Of a stretch of 31,027 nucleotides of DNA, positions 1 through 11,877 are shown piece after piece. The DNA lies in the NCBI GenBank assembly GCA_001566745.1, contig KQ964558.1:20776-51802 (forward strand). Reading direction: 5' to 3'. The translations under genes were made by a program, and so were the position numbers. How positions within the stretch are numbered: the stretch's first letter is position 1; each line of letters starts with the position of its first letter. Under the pieces are notes generated by a model. The model saw only the letters and a program-made list of their open reading frames with translations, searched no databases and was not told where the DNA came from. Origin of the DNA: Conidiobolus coronatus NRRL 28638 (Eukaryota; Entomophthoromycota; Entomophthoromycetes; Entomophthorales; Conidiobolaceae).

Positions 1-2310
1 TTAACTATTAACTAACTTAAAGGCTTTATATCAAACTTCTTATCTAATATTAAAAAGTTTCAAGTTTAAATTTTATTTTAATTTAATTGCTAAAAGTTGT
101 CATTATCAAAACCATATTTAATTATTTTACAATTGCATATATACTTAATTATAAATTAAAATATTTTTATATTTTTATATTGTCTATAAATTACTCTATT
201 CAAAAAACTCACTTTACCAAATTAACCAAAAAATTAAAATAAGTGCATAATAAGATCGCACTAAATTTATTTTTAATCAACAATCTTAATAATTAATATT
301 TAAGTATTTTTAACAAAGTTTACTCTGAGTGTTACTAAGTGCTGGTAATAGTTTATCATCCATATCATTGTATCATAAATATATTTATATTTTGTTTTTA
401 ACTTTTTGATACTTTTGCTTTTGGAAGCGTAGATCAAGTTAAGGAGCAATATTCTTATTTTAGCAGTTTTTATACAATTGAAAACTTGTCTAGAGAAGCT
501 TGATATAACATTTGAATAGCTGATAACTTCCTCCATAGCATAAAATAATATAAGCAATATGAAGTCGAAGCTACTAAAGGGCTTAAATTTTAAAACTCAA
601 TGATTAATTACTTGATCAAATGCTATATCATTTAAGCAAGAAAGATCATCATAAATTAATGTATGCATTCAATTAACTCAGCACCGATTATCATCTATAT
701 TTCTATAAACAAGAAAGCTGAATAAATTAATGAAATATTTTTTTGGTTTATTAATAGAATTAATTTAGATTTTCAAAGGCATATAATATAAATAAAGAGT
801 AAAATATGAAAATAAGCTAATTACCAAATAACTCGGTATAATAACCATCGTTATAAATGAAACTTAGTATATGCGAAGGTTGGCTTATAAATGTACAATA
901 CGATTTTATCTTTAGAACTGAAAATAATGATATTTATTACCTAATATTAAAAGCTCTAGCTATACAACTTTACCCAGATACTTATTAACACCATCTAAAA
1001 ATGTAAACATGTTTTTCGGCTTTTAAATTTAATTGTATCTTAAGATCTTCACTAAGATTACAAAACTAGTTAATGATCAGAGTCGTTTAGTTAGTAAGAA
1101 ATACAACTCGCTCAATATTAGTACATTATAGTTATATATACAATAATTATATAAAAATTTATACTAATATGCTAACTTTCAAATATCATTTTACTAACAT
1201 AGCACCAAAGCTTAGTTCAATAAATTGAAATACATGTAGCGTTCATTATAATAAAGATAATTTTATCATTAATTTGGGAAATTTGATGACAGAGTTTTTT
1301 CAAACTATTTTTTTTCATAAAATTATTATTTAATTGATAGATTATCTTTCATATAACGGATACTAGTTAATATAGTTAATCGGTGCATATTCTTTTCATT
1401 TATTTAGCCTCTTTATATCAATGAATTGAATTTAAACTTCTTTCAATTTAAACGTATTCATAATAAAAACTGGGTATTAGAATTTCGCTGTATTTAGAGG
1501 AATAAAACTAACACTATTTATAAGATATATTCTTATTTATATAATAGTTATTATAATAAATGATTATATCAAACTATTTTTAAACCACAGTTAACTCTTG
1601 CATAGCTCACCATGGATGAAACATATATAACCCAATGATGTTTGTGGATAATAAAGTAAAAATTTTTTAATTTTAATGCATGCATAATAATTGATTCAAT
1701 AATTAACTATATTTATTTATTTCTGTGCTATATTTTTAAATTTTATAAAGCTTAAAAATTAATTTTAATTTTAAATAAAAGTATTTAACAATAGACTATT
1801 TTGATAAAAAGTTTAAAATACTCAAAAACAAAGAATATAAATAGGTTCTCTAATTAACACTCTGTCAGAAAATTTATTTGAGTTGAAATAAAAAAATTAA
1901 TTAACAATAGCTGTAGATAATTTTGCTTGACTCAAAAGTTGAAAATTATTAAATTTTTTTAAAAACCTTATCGCTATCTACTAACTATATTTAGACATTA
2001 AATTGTTAAAAACAAATTAAAATTGTTTTAAAATTGAGTAAAAATAGCATGTTTCAGAGTAATAAATAATAAAATATGATAGTGTATTGTTAAGTTATAT
2101 CTGTAATAAAACATTAGGTTTGTATATATATATTAGATGTTATAATTGTAACTTCAAGTGATAAATATATCGAAGAAGTGCCGAAAAGTCGATATATGAT
2201 AAGAAGTTAAACAAAAATTAATTATAAAATGGCATACTAATTCAAAAATTAAAAATTTTTTGATTCACAAAAGTAATTTATAAGGCATGAATTTTAATTA
2301 ACTATCTCTC
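1..2310. other. AT-rich gene-free stretch
   Basis: Both strands were read and no convincing coding exon, RNA gene or repeat was found. Open frames here are short and low-complexity, as expected by chance in DNA this rich in A and T. The stretch ends at the TATA box of the first membrane-protein gene. Confidence 0.6.
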
Positions 2311-2320
2311 TATATAAATA
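2311..2320 (+). promoter_or_regulatory. TATA box of the gene at 2385
   Basis: TATATAAATA lies 65-74 nt before the ATG. Most genes in this window have a similar box at a similar distance, which supports both the box and the chosen start codon. Confidence 0.6.
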
Positions 2321-2384
2321 TCTTGAATATACTTCAACAGCAAATACTTTACTTTTCACAAAGCTATCAAAAATACTCACAAAA

Positions 2385-2777
2385 ATGTCAGGAAAAGGCT
2401 CTTTCTCAAGCAACAAAACCCTAATCTCAACTCTACCTCCCGATTATGAATCTGAGAAATATTCAATTATAATGGAAGAAAAAGCCTCACCCAATAATGA
2501 AGAGTACCATTCAGAGTCCAAACTAGGACTTATACTCTTCCTCATAGGGTTTATATTCCCCTTGAGTTGGATTGTTGGAGTGATTATGTGCTTCTCTAGA
2601 GGGGTTCATAGATCGAAAACTTGGGGGATAGCTAATTCAATAGCTACAGTATTCCTTCTATTGGGATTAGCGGGATTTGTTGCTTATATTATTATTAGAG
2701 GGTCTCCTGCAGGATCTAATGGCTATGACGATGTTTCTAACATTTTTGTTCCTACTCCAACCCCTTCAAGGGGGTAA
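2385..2777 (+). CDS. small two-helix membrane protein, paralogue 1
   Basis: Intronless 130-residue protein of unknown function, and the longest of three paralogues in this window (others at 6069 and 8369). Residues 1-46 are polar and contain a PPxY sequence (PPDY, residues 18-21), a known docking motif for WW domains such as those of Rsp5/Nedd4 ubiquitin ligases. Two hydrophobic segments follow at about 47-70 and 86-104. The short loop between them carries the shared signature C-x5-H-x4-W-x-IAN. The tail (105-130) is Gly/Ser/Pro-rich and ends in a PTPTPSRG sequence. There is no cleavable signal peptide, so the first hydrophobic segment probably acts as an internal anchor. A TATA box lies upstream and the start context is acaaaaATG. 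The family resembles small fungal integral membrane proteins, but I cannot name it. That this is a real gene is well supported by conservation with the paralogues; its function is unknown. Confidence 0.8.
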   Translation: MSGKGSFSSNKTLISTLPPDYESEKYSIIMEEKASPNNEEYHSESKLGLILFLIGFIFPLSWIVGVIMCFSRGVHRSKTWGIANSIATVFLLLGLAGFVAYIIIRGSPAGSNGYDDVSNIFVPTPTPSRG

Positions 2778-5700
2778 TAGTATTTATGTTGCTTAAAAAA
2801 ATTATTTTTGTATTTTATATTGCTTAAGAGCTTTAATTTAATAAAATTATTTAGAATATCTATAATTATTTGTTTTTATAATTTCATTATGATTAAATAT
2901 CGCAATATAACATCTTTTGTACTCAATTACTTGAGCATATTAAATTCTAATATTCTCTTTAATAGTTGAATAAGTTTAAATTTTCTTTATTATAACTCTA
3001 TCAAACCACAAACAGCATAGCAAATCATATTCTATTAATAATAATTATGCTCGAAAAATATACCAAAAAAAGTATCATTTATTTTCGTTTATTTGAGGTG
3101 TTTAATTTTAGGACATTTAATCAACAAAAATGGTATATATTTTAATATTTTACACGAGTTAAAATAAAAATAGAATAACAATATGTATTTTTATCAATAA
3201 ACAAATTAAAAAATTTCATTTAAACTTGGAACAATGAAGATCTTAACTTTATCAATAATATATCCATAATTAAAAAACTTGATATAGTTTCACACCTTAT
3301 AATTTCTAAATTTTTTGTAAATTTGCATTTATTTTGTGTATATTTCTAATATAAATATTTATAAAAACATAAAATTTCTACCAATATTTGGTTCATTTGT
3401 GCTTAAAAGCGGTGAAGGCATAAAGCGTCTGCACTTCTTGGCTTATAATATAAATATATTCTAATTTTTATAAAAACATCATCCTTGTTAAATACTAGAT
3501 ATGGTTAACATTGTGTATATGTGTATTTGTACAATATATATTTGAAACTAAAAAATGCTATTCAATTTATTTAGTATTTGTTAAACAATAAGATAAATAA
3601 TAGTTTATATTAACTTAATACAGTTTGTCTTTATAGAATACATGAATATTTTATAAAGATGTGATATAGTTTAAACTCATTTTTATTAGATGCTGTATGC
3701 ATAATTCAGCATATATTGATTCAAAAGTGTTTGTGATTAAATTTTCACGCTTAGTATAGAAGAAAAATTAGAATTGATTAGGATAAATATATGAATGATA
3801 TTAAGGTCATGTATTAGTATATTTATAGCTTTATTAATGCAAATACGCTCTAGATATATGCTTGATTAATAAAAATCAAGCTATTTATAAATTTAGAATA
3901 AAATTAACTGGCTTGGCTTAGTCATTTAATAAAAAATATATTGAATCCATTATAAGAAATATTATATCTTAAATTGTAATAAGCTATTATTTTCAATTAT
4001 TTAAAGTCTAAACATAATGTAATTTTATCAATTGTTATTTATAAAATATATATTATATATAACTCTCATAGAATTATATAATTCAATTATAAATGTATAT
4101 AAACTGTATTATATATAATAATATCTATTTTTAAAACGTAATAATAGTAGAACTAGACAAAATTTTATAAGGTTTTAGCCAACCTAAACCAAATAGATTT
4201 TTATCTATTAAAATATTATCAATCACCTTAGAATATAAGTGTAATATAAATCTTTTTATAATAAATAGCATATTTGTTACACCTAATTTCTAATTTTAGA
4301 GCAATTTTATTAAAAAGATGAATCAAATTGCCAGTATTTTAAGCTAAAATAGCTAAAATATCTTCAATTAATAATTAGCGAGCGTGGTAATTAATTTTTA
4401 TTAAACTAGTGGTTTATCATTAGTTAAAAACTAAATATAGCACATACTGGGTCTAGCTTCAGACTGAATTTAAATGAGGAATCTAGCTATATTATGTATA
4501 ATATATGAAGGTATATGCATTATATAAAATTATACTCTATCAACAGATACTGCATATGTCAATTTTTTAAAAGACTCCATAAGCTCACAGTTAAACCATT
4601 TATGGCCATTGATATATTCGTACTAGCCAAGCCTAGTCCCTTTACATAGAATATATTAATTTTTGGCAAAATTAAGTAATATTTATTTATACAGAGTAAA
4701 TTTAGTTTAGAAGTTTATAAAAGTATTGGGCAACTTTGGTTTAATCTCGAATAAATTATATTACGCTCAACTCATAGGGGTATTATTCAACAATATATTA
4801 TAAATTGACGTAGTGCATATCTTTGATAGAAGTTAATTATCACATAAATATCGAATGAGTTATATAAAATATAGAGCTACATAGCATTATATTAACTTTT
4901 GTTGAAATATAGCTAGCACATAAAATCATGTTTTGTATAATTTTTGAGGATGAGCTCTTAATTTAAAGCTTGAATACCACATCTTTATGTCAAATATAAA
5001 TATTCAACTCAAAGAAGATGCTCTGAATAGCATAATACATGATTTTTCGGACGTGTGTGTTTATAAATACTAAACTGGTTCATATAAATCCTTTTCAAGC
5101 ATTTATAGTTACTTCTCTTAATATTTATTGAAGCAGATCTAATACATACAAAGTATTCTATGTATTCAATTAATAGAAACTATTTTTATTGATATAAAAT
5201 GCGCTATATTAACTATATTGCTATTTTAATAGGTTATAAAATAAAAGCTTCAATAGAGATTTAAATACTCATTTTAACTATTTTTGTAACTTTTTAGCAA
5301 TATATAATCTAATATACTAACGCTCAGTTCTGGTTATATCCAAAAAAGTATATTCGAGGTACAAGATCTTGATCTATAATGTTAATAGATAATATGATTA
5401 TAAGAGTTATTATGACAGTGATATATAGGAGGTAAATATTTGTGAAATTGTTCAAACTCATAGATTTTCATGCATTCAGCATATTTTTTATAATTTTAAT
5501 ACCCACTGTTATACACAATTATTCTTATTAATTATGCAAATGCTTGGTATATAAAATAAGTATAACAATTAGGCACTTTGTACATATGGAGATATATAAA
5601 TTAATCTTACTAATTATCAACTGTCTCAAATTAATATTAAACTTGATTTAGTGTAATTTTAGTAAAAATAGACTTGTTTATTACTAATTATTATTTCATC

Positions 5701-5998
5701 CAACATTCTATCAAAATATGTAATATATTTAAACAATTTATTCAAATGAGTTAAAAGAATTTGATATTATACCAAATGATATAGATGATTTGATTAAGTT
5801 TTAAATATAAGATCGTGAAATTAGCATTTATATACCTAATAACAGTAGGCGAATAGCAAAAAGTGAGCTTTTGATCATTAAATAAACGAAAACAATGATG
5901 TATGGATATCTGTGATGTTCCATAATGCAGGGATTCTGTGTGGAGTAAAATGCACCGTAATTCATTGGCTATACTAAAATAAATGATCTTGATTTGTG
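2778..5998. other. long AT-rich intergenic stretch
   Basis: No coding exon or RNA gene could be supported in these 3.2 kb. A few slightly less AT-rich patches (about 3400-3445 and 4560-4640) show no recognisable reading frame or structure. A small hairpin (GGTTTTAG paired with CTAAACC) lies near 4172-4191. It may contain decayed sequence too diverged to read by eye. Confidence 0.5.
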
Positions 5999-6008
5999 TA
6001 TATAAATA
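5999..6008 (+). promoter_or_regulatory. TATA box of the gene at 6069
   Basis: TATATAAATA lies 61-70 nt before the ATG. A CACTCC hexamer follows at 6014-6019, also present just after the TATA box of the paralogue at 8369 (8295-8300), and may mark a shared initiation region. Confidence 0.6.
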
Positions 6009-6068
6009 AATGTCACTCCATCGCTATTTTTTATCAGCTTATAAAATAATAGCAATATATATTTTGTA

Positions 6069-6440
6069 ATGACAACTAAAGGCTATATATCAAGCACAGC
6101 TACTTTGGTAGACACTCCATTTTATGATATAGAAAAACTTGGAAAAAACACAAATACCCGGACTTCAGAGGAATCTGGGCGTCCACTAGGACTTTTCCTC
6201 TTTATAGTGGGATTTATATTCCCTTTAGCTTGGGTTCTAGGTATTATATTATGTTATCAAAAGGGTATTCATCACTCTAAGAAATGGTTTATAGCTAATG
6301 GAGTAGCTACAATACTTTTACTTGTAGGGCTTGCAGTTTGGCTAATTGTTATACTTGCTAACGGCTCAACTAGTTCCTCGTATGTTATTCAACCTGAACC
6401 GAATTTCGAAAGGGTTGCTAATAGGTTTAGACCACAATAA
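6069..6440 (+). CDS. small two-helix membrane protein, paralogue 2
   Basis: Intronless 123-residue paralogue of the proteins at 2385 and 8369; function unknown. The N-terminal 38 residues are polar and share with the 8369 protein a spaced motif ending in YD-x-EKL (residues 19-24 here). Membrane segments lie at about 39-62 and 79-97. The hairpin signature is the same as in paralogue 1: GFIFPLAW in helix 1, then C-x5-H-x4-W-x-IAN (C62 to N77) between the helices. The PPxY of paralogue 1 is absent. The C-terminal tail (98-123) is hydrophilic and unlike those of the paralogues, so tails diverge while the hairpin is kept. It has its own TATA box and about 2 kb of spacer on either side, so it is transcribed alone. 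The start fits the TATA spacing, and no longer ATG-initiated frame is seen. Confidence 0.8.
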   Translation: MTTKGYISSTATLVDTPFYDIEKLGKNTNTRTSEESGRPLGLFLFIVGFIFPLAWVLGIILCYQKGIHHSKKWFIANGVATILLLVGLAVWLIVILANGSTSSSYVIQPEPNFERVANRFRPQ

Positions 6441-7498
6441 TCATATTATAAATTTGTATTAATAAATTTATTTAAAATTTTCTACTTTCTTAAATATCCA
6501 TTGTTTGCTAACTATGAATTATTTGAACTTTACATAATAATACGTTTGCTAATAACTAAATTAATCCTGATTTTTGGGCTATTACCTTTTTTAGAAATTA
6601 TATTGAAATTGTATAAAAATTTTCAACTATGGGATTGGATTATTCAAATTATTGATCTAATTATTTTGATTACTAGCGAGTTTATAAGTTAGTAATAGTT
6701 AAGAAGTTATTTATAGATAAATGAAATATTTAACAAATTATCAATATGTGATTTTATTTAGCTCTGAATAATTATTAAATAAGCAAAACACCATGAGGAA
6801 TCCTAATAAGTAAAAATATAGTTTTTAGAGCTTAAATCCGCTATATCAATTATTGTTAAGTCTATTAAAACCTAAAATTAAATATATTATATATTTCAAA
6901 AATATTATTCATATATCTAAGCTTCTATTTCTATTAGATAAATGTTTTATACCTATATTATTGCTATAGATTATTTTAAACTACTACCATGTCTTTGTTC
7001 GCATTAGCGAATCATAGATGGCAATCTAATCAAACCTATATTTATAAATTTTGACTAAATATTATTAAAATTTTTAAATGATTAAAGTTTAGATTTTAGC
7101 TTCTTTAGTATACATGTGACACTGATAAAAAGCGTTAAATTTAATACTTATTTGAGCTGGAAATAATAGAAAACCATTATGCTTTTAACATCTAGATTAA
7201 AAATTGCTAATTTTTGACTAGCTCAAATTGCTCTCAAAGATACTAATTTAACAAAAAGACCTATATCATAAAATAACTTGTAAAAATTTTTATTAGCAAT
7301 TTGTAATATATAAAATATCTGTTTTATTAGAAAAATGTCAGCTATAGAAAATCTTTTATGGAAAAGCGAAGGAATAAGTATTATTACATCCTAAATAAAA
7401 TATTACTATAAAGCTGATCTAAAATGATCTTAATTAACTCTCAAATTATGGTTAATATAGCATTTTTGAATATAAAAAGACATAATATTTACTCACTA
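6441..7498. other. AT-rich spacer downstream of the gene at 6069
   Basis: No ATG-initiated coding region can be supported. An open stretch at 6501-6692 is hydrophobic but lacks an ATG and has the composition of random AT-rich DNA. A small hairpin (TTCGC, loop ATTA, GCGAA) lies near 6998-7011. Confidence 0.5.
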
Positions 7499-7650
7499 CG
7501 CCCATTGTTTGTTATAAGAAAAAATTTGTCATCTTGAATTTGGTCAAAATTAAGTTATATGCCCCTAAAAATGTGCCTTTACTTAAAATCTAATGGCTAA
7601 TAGGCTCCGATTCATGATGACAACATTTTTCTTATAACGAAAAATGGATG
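7499..7650. mobile_element. short palindromic MITE-like element flanked by TA
   Basis: A 152-bp stretch whose ends are imperfect inverted repeats of about 35-40 bp. The left arm contains CCCATTGTTTGTTATAAGAA and the right arm, read on the minus strand, contains CATCCATTTTTCGTTATAAG. Both arms continue into AAAAA then a TTGTCATC block. TA dinucleotides flank the element (7497-7498 and 7651-7652), as expected for the TA target of Tc1/mariner transposases, and the end sequence is reminiscent of Stowaway-type termini. There is no coding capacity, so it would be non-autonomous. Only one copy is visible here, so the transposon reading is an inference; an RNA-forming foldback is the alternative. Confidence 0.6.
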
Positions 7651-8281
7651 TATTTCAAAAATCTTTAATAATAAGAATTAAATTTTCCAAATATAATTAC
7701 AATTAGTTTTAAGTATGACCACAATTCTAGCCTAATTCTGCGCGAAAATATGCTTATGCTAGCAATTTATAGTCCAGGCTTTGAATAAATTACAATTTTA
7801 TATGCCAAGTTAATTTTGGATAATAAATATTTTATTATTCAGAGAAAGTTACATTGTGGATTAGATATAATGCGATTTGAATTTATATTAGAAAAATTTA
7901 GCCAGATAGTATATTAGTAAATCTAAATAAGAAAGCTTCAGTTGATTATATCATTTAACAGTACATGAATAATATAAGCTATAGATCATCAAAACAAAAG
8001 TAACAGAGAATGATAACAAGAAAAAACAATTGAAAATGCATAAATAAAATTAAAAATGCAAAGCAGAACTAATCAAGCTACTTTAATTGGATAAATTAGT
8101 ATCTATCCAATTACACAGCAAAGTTTAACAATGAAAATTGATATCGTACAAAGTTTTAGTTTTTTACTACAAATAAATCAACAAGTTTTCATAAAAATTA
8201 ATTTAATTAATACTAATAATAAACTTATTGAATCCAATAATAATGCAAAGTTGATATGATTTAATTATTACTCAGATTTGG
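7651..8281. other. AT-rich spacer before the gene at 8369
   Basis: No gene or repeat supported apart from the TATA box at its right edge. Confidence 0.5.
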
Positions 8282-8289
8282 TATAAATA
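8282..8289 (+). promoter_or_regulatory. TATA box of the gene at 8369
   Basis: TATAAATA lies 80-87 nt before the ATG, followed six bases later by CACTCC, as in the paralogue at 6069. Confidence 0.55.
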
Positions 8290-8368
8290 CTTATCACTCC
8301 TTCAATTACGCAAATCATCCCTAATAATTAAGATACCAATACATTCTAATATAATAAAATAAGCTAAT

Positions 8369-8686
8369 ATGATTGCTACTTATACTAGTAAAGATGATCT
8401 GATAAAAAATAGTAGCTCATACTACGACCCTGAAAAACTACCCCCTATACCTCAAAAGCGATATGAAGTAACTAAGACTTATAACTTGGGATTTATCCTT
8501 TTTCTACTAGGATTCATTATGCCTCCATGTTGGTTCGTAGGAGTTGTAGTTTGCTTTTGTAGGTGGAAGCACCGTGATATCAATTGGGGGATTGCTAACC
8601 TATTTACCTCAGTACTCGTTCTTATAGCGATAGCAGGGGCTGTTGCTTTCATTGTTATTAAAAAACAAAGTAGTTTATCTAGCTAA
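8369..8686 (+). CDS. small two-helix membrane protein, paralogue 3
   Basis: Intronless 105-residue member of the same local family as the genes at 2385 and 6069; function unknown. The polar N-terminus (1-38) contains YYDPEKLPPIP, matching the YDxEKL motif of paralogue 2 and adding a proline-rich stretch. Membrane segments lie at about 40-63 and 80-97. Helix 1 has GFIMPPCW where the others have GFIFPLSW or GFIFPLAW. The inter-helix loop keeps H68, W73 and the IAN triplet but is more basic and has an extra cysteine pair (C62, C64). The tail is only about eight residues (KKQSSLSS), the main reason the protein is shorter. It stands alone between long spacers, with a TATA box and a nearby CACTCC element. 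Paralogy is clear by eye; no biochemical role can be assigned. Confidence 0.78.
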   Translation: MIATYTSKDDLIKNSSSYYDPEKLPPIPQKRYEVTKTYNLGFILFLLGFIMPPCWFVGVVVCFCRWKHRDINWGIANLFTSVLVLIAIAGAVAFIVIKKQSSLSS

Positions 8687-10392
8687 TAATCAATTTAGAT
8701 ATTTAATACTAAATTAGCTTAAATAGAAATAAAGAAACTAAAAATTATAATATTATAATAGATTGTCTTTGTGTTATATCTTTTTATTATCTATATCTAC
8801 TTGATACACTTTTCATATATTTTTAAAAAACAAAATTTTTAAGAATCGCTGAATTCACTATAAATACAGATATCTCGTGATAAGAGAGTAAATGGTGGTG
8901 AAAAATGTATTAATTCTAAGCTGTGTTTTTTTATTATGAAACAAAAAACAATGGAAAAATATCGATTGAGCCTATAAGATATTTAGATATTTTCCACACA
9001 ATTTATTCTCATATCACGATCTGCCTGTAATCCTCAATTCAAATACAATATTTATAAAAGAATAAACCTCAGAGTAAATAGCCCAGTAAAAATTAAATAA
9101 TAGAAATTGTATCTAATTATCATGTAAATGCATTACTTAACTTTTTGAAATGAAAAGATGTTGTTTGCATGATTGGCTTATAGATAAATAACTTGATACC
9201 AGCAAAAGTAGTTTTAAAAATTGTTTTTATGGTATTATTGCCTAATAAAACCCTTTCATAACAACAGTATTCTTCTTATCAAGTTTTTTGTATATTTCAT
9301 TTAACCAATAAAAACTGTTTATAAACCATGTAATATGTCATTTGCAAAATAACTATATACCATAAAAATATAGTCGCAATTTGGATGTTAATTAATTAGT
9401 AATACGCATCAATTAAGCAACTGCAAGTTATAAATAACTAATTAAGAATATCTTTTAAAACTTTACCTTTATAGTTTAACAGTTAATCGATAGCCAATTC
9501 ACTTGACAGCTTCAAGCCTTGAAGTTTATTTTTAACCATTACTAACTCCTTTTATAATTTATCGCTAAATTAAAATTTTAATAAAATAAACAATATAGGC
9601 GAATATGTTCTAAAATTAAAATTTTTATTAAAATATCCATTAATATTTATAGTTCATTGATAACAGGTATAAATCAATAACTTGAGATAACATTAATAAT
9701 ATAAATTTTAATTTTTAAAATAATGTGATCTACTTAATACTTTTAAGGTACCAAAAATTTTTACAAATTCCTAATTAGACAGGAATTAAGAAATAAATGA
9801 AGATGATGTATTATATAGATATTTATAACTTTATTATAAAGTATTACAAATCAAGTTAAAATTCAACTGCGTAGCTTTTTCAAATATATAAATAGCCTAG
9901 ATTAACTTGTGAAAGTTTACTGGTTTTTATTGCTGAATTATAATTATAGTTGCACTAAAATTCATATAAATTTAATAAATATTAAAATTAATAACCCTTT
10001 AATTTGTGAGATGTAAAAATAACTTTCAAAAAACTCTCAAGTAAAGTTTTGTTCTTATTAGATAACAGTTTTGAAGGTATGTATTTGAATACTACATATA
10101 ATACGTAAACTATATTGGGAAAGAGATAATGGTTTTCATGCTTAACCTTCCTTGGTTTAAATAAAAATGTACTATGGGATCTAGGTTCTAAAGTATTTGT
10201 CTAATCTTAACATTCGTAGTGCATTTGAAAGACATAATGCTTTTTGATGGCATATTTTACGGATTATCTTGGTATAAGTTATTGTAACAAATTCGACCAT
10301 TAACCCTAGTTATAGATTTTTTTTTGATTTTTTGATTTCCGTATATCTTTAAGATATGAAAATCATACTAGATATAAAAATATTTAAATAAA
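8687..10392. other. AT-rich spacer between the membrane-protein genes and the SDR array
   Basis: No exon, RNA gene or repeat is supported. A T-run followed by a short imperfect hairpin (arms near TTTCCGTATATC and GATATGAAAA) lies at about 10317-10370. Confidence 0.5.
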
Positions 10393-10400
10393 TATATAAG
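10393..10400 (+). promoter_or_regulatory. TATA box remnant of the SDR pseudogene at 10439
   Basis: TATATAAG sits 39-46 nt before the former ATG, in the place held by TATA boxes of the intact copies. Confidence 0.4.
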
Positions 10401-10438
10401 TTGGAAAGCAAAGTATCAAGTTTAATTAAAAAACTAAA

Positions 10439-11478
10439 ATGAAGAATTTTTCAAATTTCAAATTTTCTATGATAAAGCTGTATAAAACTGAATGTGAAAT
10501 TAAATATATCCTAAGTTATTATTGTTTACTGGAAGAAAAGAAGGATATTTTAATCTCTAATAAACTTAAAAATACGCTATAATGATATATGGGTATAGGA
10601 TTTTATAATGTGGCTCATTTAAATAAAATATATGCTGAAGTTATTATAAAAGTTGCAATAAAGAAAAATCTATTAGAGCTGTTGAAAATATCTAAAATCT
10701 CAGTGCTAATGGCTAAATTGGTTAAGATTCTTAGATTTGAGAAGCATTCAAGGTGTCAGTGATTTTGCGGAGGATTTGAAGAAAGAATATTTAGAATTAG
10801 ACATATTCACCAGTATCTCTGGTAGTATTTTCATAAACTATGCCAAAATTCAAAATGAATAGGAGTAAATGGTAATATAATAATAAGGTCCTTTTATACT
10901 TGCTTCATTATTATTAGATATCATTCAAAAAGGAGAAAATCTTATAATTATGAATTTATCTAGTGATGATAATGTATACTATAAGGCCGTTTTATCATAT
11001 TCAAAGCATTTATATAGAATGTATAGCTTCCAGCTTTAGGAAACTATAATTACCTATTGGCTTTGCCCTATAGCCGAATGAGTACTGCACTTTAAGGAAT
11101 ATTCAGCATCCAAGTTAATAAAAGCTTTATTCACAAAACAACTCCCTAAAGTACTTGCGAATAAAAATATTATTGTTGCTGCAGCTCATCCAGGATTTGT
11201 TAATTCTCAATTTTGTAGGGATATTGTAAATAATCCAGTGTTCAATTTTTTATCTAATTTTGCTATGTATTTTATATCTACTTTATTCACTAGAAGCGGT
11301 ACAGAAGGTGCTAAAATCATTTTATTTGCAGCAACCGATGATTCTATAAAATCTGAAGAATATTATGATTCTTGTGCTGTTGGAGTAGTTTAACATTAAG
11401 GTTGTGATGAGGATTTAGCGCTGCAACTGTGGGAATAGTCAATAAAAGTAGCTTGATTTAAATCCTGATAATGTTTAG
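10439..11478 (+). pseudogene. heavily decayed SDR gene copy (copy 1)
   Basis: Remnant of the three-exon SDR gene that is repeated downstream. The former ATG (10439) is followed by a shortened exon 1. The exon 1 end still reads like the family's TGGNEG region, but the donor GT has become GA. Exon 2 starts near 10595 and keeps the glycine-rich start (GIGFYN) and fragments such as the SIQGV region, broken by shifts and stops. Exon 3 is better preserved from about 11100: AAAHPGFVNSQF, NNPVFNFL, ATDDSIKS and YYDSCAVGVV can be read before further stops and a final TAG. NNPVFNFL and the tail match copy 5 (19019c) best. The DNA after the stop also matches the downstream flank of copy 5 (shared AAATAGCTCTAATA), so this is probably its duplicate. 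It cannot encode a working enzyme. Confidence 0.9.
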
Positions 11479-11877
11479 TTGATTATATATATAATATTTT
11501 AACTAATATCAAAAACCCATAACAAATAGCTCTAATAATTGTTAACTTATAACACATAATATTAGATTACAAATACTAACTGCATGCATTAATTAAAATT
11601 TAATATTATTGATTTTTGCTTTTAATTAAAAATCTTTATTTGCCACAAAACTAAAAATTTTAATTTAAATTAAAAATTGTTATTCTATTAATAGGATTAA
11701 TTAGATATAGAATTAGACCGATATATTAATAAAATAATATATGTTTTTGATAATTTTATCATACAATTAGAAAATAGTACAGAACAACTTTAAACTTTTC
11801 CGATTATACAAAATAGGGTGTAATCATTGTTACATCACTTCGATTATGCAAGTGGTATTTTAAAAAAAAATTTAATA
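11479..11877. other. spacer between SDR pseudogene and MITE copy 1
   Basis: The first 100 or so bases are similar to the downstream flank of the SDR gene at 19019 (minus strand), so they belong to the duplicated unit. No gene is seen. Confidence 0.5.

Noticed and set aside
300-557. Open reading frame of 85 codons on the minus strand
   Set aside because: Composition is that of random AT-rich DNA (Ile, Lys, Tyr, Asn). No domain, no paralogue and no TATA at the usual spacing.
6501-6692. Hydrophobic open stretch after the gene at 6069
   Set aside because: It starts at TTG, not ATG. Leu/Ile richness is expected from AT-rich DNA, and nothing similar follows the two paralogues.
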